The notes below the pieces were generated by a model. That model made no database searches. It worked only from the letters and a program-made list of their open reading frames with translations, and was not told the origin of the DNA. A stretch of 9,012 nt of DNA, taken from NCBI GenBank assembly GCA_017577345.1, contig PITX01000037.1:1-9012 (forward strand), written 5' to 3'. This document shows positions 4,816 to 9,012 of the stretch, piece by piece. How positions within the stretch are numbered: position 1 is the first letter of the stretch; the number at the start of each line of letters is the position of its first letter. Origin of the DNA: Clostridiales bacterium. GTDB lineage: Bacteria; Bacillota; Clostridia; Oscillospirales; Oscillospiraceae. The position numbers were made by a program, and so were the translations under genes.

Positions 4816-7800
4816 ATGAGAAAAATGCTCAGTAAAGCACTTTCTGTTGTTCTTGCTCTATGCATGGTCATTTCCGTCTTCCCGGTCATGTCCTTTGCGG
4901 TATCGGAAACAACGCTGAGCAGTGCGGAACTGAATTTGCAATCCGGTTTATATCCGCATCCGTTTTCCGAAAACGGCCGTGCTGCGTTGAGTTGGCCGGA
5001 TGTTTCGGGAACAAACAATGTTTACCAGTCCTACTGGCAGGTCGAAGACAACTATGATGAGTCTTTTGATAATGCCACACCGGAAGCCTGGGCAGTAAAC
5101 GGCAGAGATGCTTCTCATCCGAATGCATTTGTTGCAACAAACAGCGCTCCGTGTGATGATGCGCTTGGTACAGACGATCCGAATTACAACCTCTATACCT
5201 ATTCCTATTCCTGCATGAGTTACGAATTCATGGGAGACGCAACACTCAGCTTTGACTGGCGTGCCTCCTGTGAGGATTTCGCCCCCGAAGGCTACAGCAC
5301 GGAAGACCCTAATACCTGTCTCTGGGACTCCTTTGTAGTCGCGATCGATGGCGTGGTCGTCATCCAGATCGGCGGTGAAACCGACTGGCAGCATTTCGGT
5401 GATTATGAGATCACAGGCGAGCCGACCGATTCGCATAAGATCGCATGGATGTACACGAAGGATGCCGGCTACGGTCAGCATGAGGACTGTGCGTTCGTTG
5501 ACAACATCGTTCTCACGGTAGATAACTCGGTTAAGCTTACTGCAGACGAGCTTAATCTGCAGTCCGATCTGATTCCGCATCCGTTCTCTGTTGCCGGTGA
5601 AGCCATGCTGACCTGGGACGATACGGATGATGTGATGGATACCTACAGTCAGAGTGAGTGGGCGCGTGAAGAATATGCCTCCTACTATGAAGACTATGAG
5701 GGTAAAACTGCGTATGCATGGGAGCAGGTCAATTATGATGCCGCCCATCCGACAGCGCTGAAATCTACCAATACGGAAGAGGATGTCTATTCTACATATT
5801 CTGCGATGTCCTATACCTTCTCCGGTCCGACAACCTTGAGCTTTGACTATCTGCTTGCGTTTGAGACCTGTGATGATGAGACCAATACGGCCTGCGATAC
5901 GCTCGAGCTGATCGTTGATAACCGTGTTGTTATGCAGAAGGCTGAATTGCTTAATGACGTCCCCGCATGGAAGACCTTTAGTTATGAGATTACCGGAGAC
6001 GGTGAGCATAATGTTATCTGGGTATTCAACCGTGACTTCTTTGATTCCGGTACCGAGGTCTATGACCGCGCAGCCTATGTGGATAATATTACTGTTGAAG
6101 TTTCCGGCAGCTGTGATCTGAGCAGCGCAAAGCTGACATATAAGGAAAACGGCGTAGACAAAGAATTAACAGCCAACGGCGGCAATTTGAGCTATGCTGC
6201 CGGTACGGTTTCTGATCTTTGCGTTCATTTTGACGATGACGGAGAGACAATCTATACGCTGAAGGTTGACGGCGTAGAAGTAACACCGGTCAACGGCGTT
6301 TATGCGATTGCAGATGCCGGACAGGCGCATTCCATCAATATTATTGCGATGCGTCCGGGCTTTATGGCAGCGAACTGGAGCTGCTCGACCACGGTTTCGT
6401 ATGAGCTGAATGACATTATCACGGAGGCACCGGAGGGTGCAGTCTATAGCTTCAGCAATGATGCAAACTATCCGTGGACTGCGATTCCGGCTCCCGGTGG
6501 CGGTGCGGCGGCACAGTCCGGTAACAAAGGTGTCGATAGTTCAGAATCCAATCTGACACTGAATGTCACCGTCCCTGCAGGAAAGACTTATTATGTGGTC
6601 TACCGCTATGCCGTCTCCAGCGAAACCAGCTTTGACAAGCTGTTTACCTATTACGATGCGACCAAAATCGGCGAAGATGGAATCAGCGGATATAACAGCG
6701 ACGGAGAGCCGCTTTCCCAGGTTCCGCAGTATTTGACACAGTTTGCCCTGAGTGAAGGTACGCATACCATTAAGTGGAGTTATGGGAAGGACCTTTCAGG
6801 CGCTCACGGCAATGATGCGGCGTATGTTATGGATATCCGCATTCTCGAAACGCAGCTCACAGGCAGCTTTGATCTGAGTTACAATTCTGCAAAGGGCACT
6901 GTAAGCAAGGATGGCAGTGCTGTTTCCGGAACGGTCAGCGGAATGGCAGGAAGCAGCTATACGCTGACAGAGACCCCGGCGGCAGGATGCTATTTCGTAG
7001 GCTGGTACAGCGGCGAAACGCTGCTCTCTGCTGAGGCAACCTACTCCGGAACCTTCGGTCTTGCGCCCGACGCGATTGAAGCAAGATTTGATTCCGCAAC
7101 GACCACCAGTCTGACAGTCAGCTGGGACAGCGCAGTTTCCGGCGTGACCTGCAGTGTCAACGAAGGCGAAGCATTCGCGCTGACAAATGGTGTTGCGATT
7201 TCGACCCAGCAGGCTGATGTTATTACACTTACGGCAACGGTTCCCACCGGTGTGCTGAAAGGCTTCTATGACGGCAATTCCATGATTTCATCTGCAGCTT
7301 CTTACACCTTTACCTTCGGTGAAAGTGACGTCGTTCTGAATGTCAAGGCGGCGGAAAACAATGATTTCGCACCGGTTGATGGCTATACAAATCCGGAGAA
7401 TCTGACAGTTCAGACCCGTCCGGGATGCAGCTGGGCTTTGGATGCAGACGGCACTCTGAAATCCACCAACAAGGGCGCCGGAGGTACCGTCTCTATTTTG
7501 AGAATTATCCCGGCTGCAAGCGGCATTTTGATCTATAAGTATAAGACTTCCTCAGAGGCAAATTGGGACTGCCTGTATTACAGCGGAGCAGAGATTACCA
7601 ATGAAAACTTTAAGTCGGCAGTCAATTATGAACAAAGAGAGAACTACAGCGGCACACATTCCTGGACAGAAGATGCGGTTGTTGTTCAGGCGGGCGTCCC
7701 GATCTATTTTGGCTACCGCAAGGATTCGAGCGGCAACAGCGGTCAGGACACCGCATGGCTCAAGGATTTCACTCTGGAAACATCCGTTGATAACAAGAGC

Positions 7801-9012
7801 ATTACGATCGTCTATCCGGAAGACTGCGGCAGCGTTGCAAGCAGCGGAGCTCCCGTCAGCAGCGGAACGGTTATTCCCATCCCCGCGGGCACGACCTGTT
7901 CTCTGACGGCAGAAGCTAAGAACATGGCATTCTTCCTCGGCTGGTACATTGGCGAGACCTGTGTATCTTCTGAGCCCGGTTATACGTTTAAGGTTGAAAA
8001 CGATGTGACCGTTGCGGCACGCTTCAATCCGAATGCATTTGCAGATGTCAGCGGCTACACTACCGGAACGGGCGTTTCCTCTGTACAGACACGTCCGCAG
8101 TATCCGTGGAGCTTTGCGAACGGCATTCTGACCAGTGGCAATGCAGGAATCAACAATTCGGTCTCTATTCTGAAGGTCGTCGCTGCAAATACAGGCTTCT
8201 TTAGCTTTGACTATAAGACCTCCAGTGAGGCAAACTATGACGTGCTGTATTACTCTGTCGGCACGGAAATCACAGATGAAAATTATACATCCATGCCGAA
8301 CCATGCAACCAGAGGACAGTTCTCCGGCGAAATGGCTGACTGGGTGACCTTCACCCTTCCCGTCGAGGCAGGCAATGTGATTTACCTGGGCTTCCATAAG
8401 GACGGCAGCACAGAGTCCGGCAGCGACTGTGCACAGGTGCGTAATCTGCAGATCTCCTCCGGCAATGTGGATGTGACACCTGTTTCTTCGGACACGAGCT
8501 TCGGCACGGTTTCCGGCGGCGGCACGGGAATTGCCATCGGCGGCACTACGACCGTGACCGCGACACCTGCGTCGGGCGGCCAGTTCTACGGCTGGGTCGT
8601 GAACGGTGTGCTCGTTTCCGAATCCAGCAGCTATACCTTTACCGTTACGGGCAATGTTTCGCCCAAGGCAATTTTTGCGGCGGCAGGCAGCTATGTGGCA
8701 AAGAAAAATAATTCTGCGCCTGATTTCTACGCGACTTTAACGGAAGCCTTTGCCAATGCGCAGAGCGGCGACTGCATCCGTCTGATCGACAGTGTGACGG
8801 TCAGTGAGGATATTACTGTTCCCGCCGGCGTGACCCTCCTGATTCCGTACAGCGGAAGCGATACGACCGGTTATGGCTTGGGCAACACAGGCAATGCGAT
8901 CAACCGTCCGTCCTGGACGCAGGAGAGCAGATTCCTGTATCGCACGCTGACCATTGCTGAGGGCAAGACTCTTACGGTCAACGGCAGCATGATCGTCGGT
9001 GCTGTTCAGCAC
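4816..9012 (+). CDS. Giant modular secreted surface protein (3' end beyond the window)
   Basis: I read this frame codon by codon: it runs from the ATG at 4816 to the last base without a stop, 1399 residues so far. AAAGGA lies 8 bases upstream, and a TGA directly before the ATG excludes a longer form. A signal peptide spans about 1-28 (basic start, hydrophobic core, SFA cleavage site). Modules follow: two jelly-roll-like repeats A1 (36-235) and A2 (242-429); a linker domain (430-537); module C0 (538-678); InlB-B-like repeats B1 (683-759) and a degenerate B2 (762-846); C1 (850-990), B3 (995-1072), C2 (1074-1215), B4 (1219-1290); then a region starting YATLTEAFANAQSGD (1304-1318) with TVPAGVTLLIP and TIAEGKTLTVNG, typical of the edge of a parallel beta-helix. 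B1, B3 and B4 share a Gly-Trp core (W730, W1043, W1260). No catalytic motif or wall anchor is visible. An adhesin, glycan-binding protein or N-terminal part of a surface enzyme all remain possible. Confidence 0.92.
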   Translation, partial: MRKMLSKALSVVLALCMVISVFPVMSFAVSETTLSSAELNLQSGLYPHPFSENGRAALSWPDVSGTNNVYQSYWQVEDNYDESFDNATPEAWAVNGRDASHPNAFVATNSAPCDDALGTDDPNYNLYTYSYSCMSYEFMGDATLSFDWRASCEDFAPEGYSTEDPNTCLWDSFVVAIDGVVVIQIGGETDWQHFGDYEITGEPTDSHKIAWMYTKDAGYGQHEDCAFVDNIVLTVDNSVKLTADELNLQSDLIPHPFSVAGEAMLTWDDTDDVMDTYSQSEWAREEYASYYEDYEGKTAYAWEQVNYDAAHPTALKSTNTEEDVYSTYSAMSYTFSGPTTLSFDYLLAFETCDDETNTACDTLELIVDNRVVMQKAELLNDVPAWKTFSYEITGDGEHNVIWVFNRDFFDSGTEVYDRAAYVDNITVEVSGSCDLSSAKLTYKENGVDKELTANGGNLSYAAGTVSDLCVHFDDDGETIYTLKVDGVEVTPVNGVYAIADAGQAHSINIIAMRPGFMAANWSCSTTVSYELNDIITEAPEGAVYSFSNDANYPWTAIPAPGGGAAAQSGNKGVDSSESNLTLNVTVPAGKTYYVVYRYAVSSETSFDKLFTYYDATKIGEDGISGYNSDGEPLSQVPQYLTQFALSEGTHTIKWSYGKDLSGAHGNDAAYVMDIRILETQLTGSFDLSYNSAKGTVSKDGSAVSGTVSGMAGSSYTLTETPAAGCYFVGWYSGETLLSAEATYSGTFGLAPDAIEARFDSATTTSLTVSWDSAVSGVTCSVNEGEAFALTNGVAISTQQADVITLTATVPTGVLKGFYDGNSMISSAASYTFTFGESDVVLNVKAAENNDFAPVDGYTNPENLTVQTRPGCSWALDADGTLKSTNKGAGGTVSILRIIPAASGILIYKYKTSSEANWDCLYYSGAEITNENFKSAVNYEQRENYSGTHSWTEDAVVVQAGVPIYFGYRKDSSGNSGQDTAWLKDFTLETSVDNKSITIVYPEDCGSVASSGAPVSSGTVIPIPAGTTCSLTAEAKNMAFFLGWYIGETCVSSEPGYTFKVENDVTVAARFNPNAFADVSGYTTGTGVSSVQTRPQYPWSFANGILTSGNAGINNSVSILKVVAANTGFFSFDYKTSSEANYDVLYYSVGTEITDENYTSMPNHATRGQFSGEMADWVTFTLPVEAGNVIYLGFHKDGSTESGSDCAQVRNLQISSGNVDVTPVSSDTSFGTVSGGGTGIAIGGTTTVTATPASGGQFYGWVVNGVLVSESSSYTFTVTGNVSPKAIFAAAGSYVAKKNNSAPDFYATLTEAFANAQSGDCIRLIDSVTVSEDITVPAGVTLLIPYSGSDTTGYGLGNTGNAINRPSWTQESRFLYRTLTIAEGKTLTVNGSMIVGAVQH
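4921..6102 (+). repeat. Tandem duplication of a jelly-roll-like domain (A1 and A2) within the giant protein
   Basis: Two adjacent copies code for residues 36-235 and 242-429. Both open with AELNLQS or DELNLQS, then PHPFS, a Gly-Ala/Glu-Ala-x-Leu-x-Trp segment, a His-Pro-x-Ala motif, MSYEF or MSYTF, TLSFD, a Cys pair (C152/C168 and C352/C360), YEITG, and finally a VDNI strand. The DNA still shares short identities such as CCGCATCCGTT near the start of each copy, but most codons differ, so the duplication is not recent. Confidence 0.88.
6427..8685 (+). repeat. Alternating C and B modules (C0-B1-B2-C1-B3-C2-B4) within the giant protein
   Basis: The C modules (residues 538-678, 850-990, 1074-1215) share YPW/CSW/YPW near the start, the core SSETSFDKL, SSEANWDCLYY or SSEANYDVLYY, then a jelly-roll closing signature with a Lys-Asp pair. 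The B modules (683-759, 762-846, 995-1072, 1219-1290) follow the divergent InlB B-repeat pattern: GTVS, Thr-rich strand, ATPA- or ETPA-like turn, GWY or GWV core, then YTFTV-like and ARF or AIF strands. The C1-B3 pair and the C2-B4 pair look like one cassette of roughly 220 residues copied in tandem. Confidence 0.85.

Noticed and set aside
4812..4835. ATG four bases before the giant-gene start
   Set aside because: It opens only a 7-codon peptide ending in TAA. The ATG at 4816 has the better ribosome-site spacing and leads into a signal peptide.
4948..6009. Open frame of 353 codons on the - strand
   Set aside because: It is antisense to the A1/A2 repeats of the giant protein; the translation shows no family motifs and there is no ribosome site of note.
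7552..8397. Open frame of 281 codons on the - strand
   Set aside because: It is opposite the C1-B3-C2 modules, which have clear internal repeats in the + frame; the antisense product has no repeat logic or motif.

Overview
The window looks like a chromosomal segment of a Gram-positive member of the Clostridia, probably a gut-associated Oscillospirales/Ruminococcaceae-type anaerobe. The grounds are strong GGAGG ribosome binding sites, U-tailed intrinsic terminators, TATAAT-type promoters, base composition near half GC by eye, an S-layer-homology (SLH) surface protein, and a very large modular secreted protein of a kind common in such bacteria. The taxonomic placement is inference. All genes I accept lie on the + strand.

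Region 1 (1-1948) is the 3' end of an oligopeptide/dipeptide ABC transporter operon. It holds the C-terminal part of an OppD/DppD-type ATPase, a complete OppF/DppF-type ATPase overlapping it by 8 bases, and a small single-span membrane protein of unknown function, closed by a strong terminator. Region 2 (1960-2987) is a self-contained unit of promoter, PfkB/ribokinase-family sugar or nucleoside kinase, and terminator.

Region 3 (2988-4773) is a surface-protein unit. A perfect 12-bp tandem repeat sits just upstream of an extended -10 promoter. The leader RNA can fold into a hairpin at its 5' end. The gene encodes a secreted protein with three SLH domains, a Cys/His-rich linker and an unrecognised C-terminal half, and is followed by a strong terminator.

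Region 4 (4774-9012) is filled by one reading frame that starts at 4816 and is still open at the last base (1399 codons). It encodes a giant secreted protein: signal peptide, two tandem jelly-roll-like repeats of about 190-200 residues, a linker domain, then alternating jelly-roll-like modules and divergent InlB-B-type repeats. It ends in what looks like the start of a parallel beta-helix region, cut off by the window edge. Five modules share one C-terminal signature, which suggests growth by repeated module duplication.

Together the window shows a peptide-import operon, a housekeeping-type kinase and a cell-surface pair. The SLH protein should bind the cell-wall polysaccharide. The giant protein beside it is probably an adhesin, glycan-binding protein or surface-displayed enzyme, but its function cannot be read from the visible part. 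I see no mobile element, CRISPR array, tRNA or rRNA.
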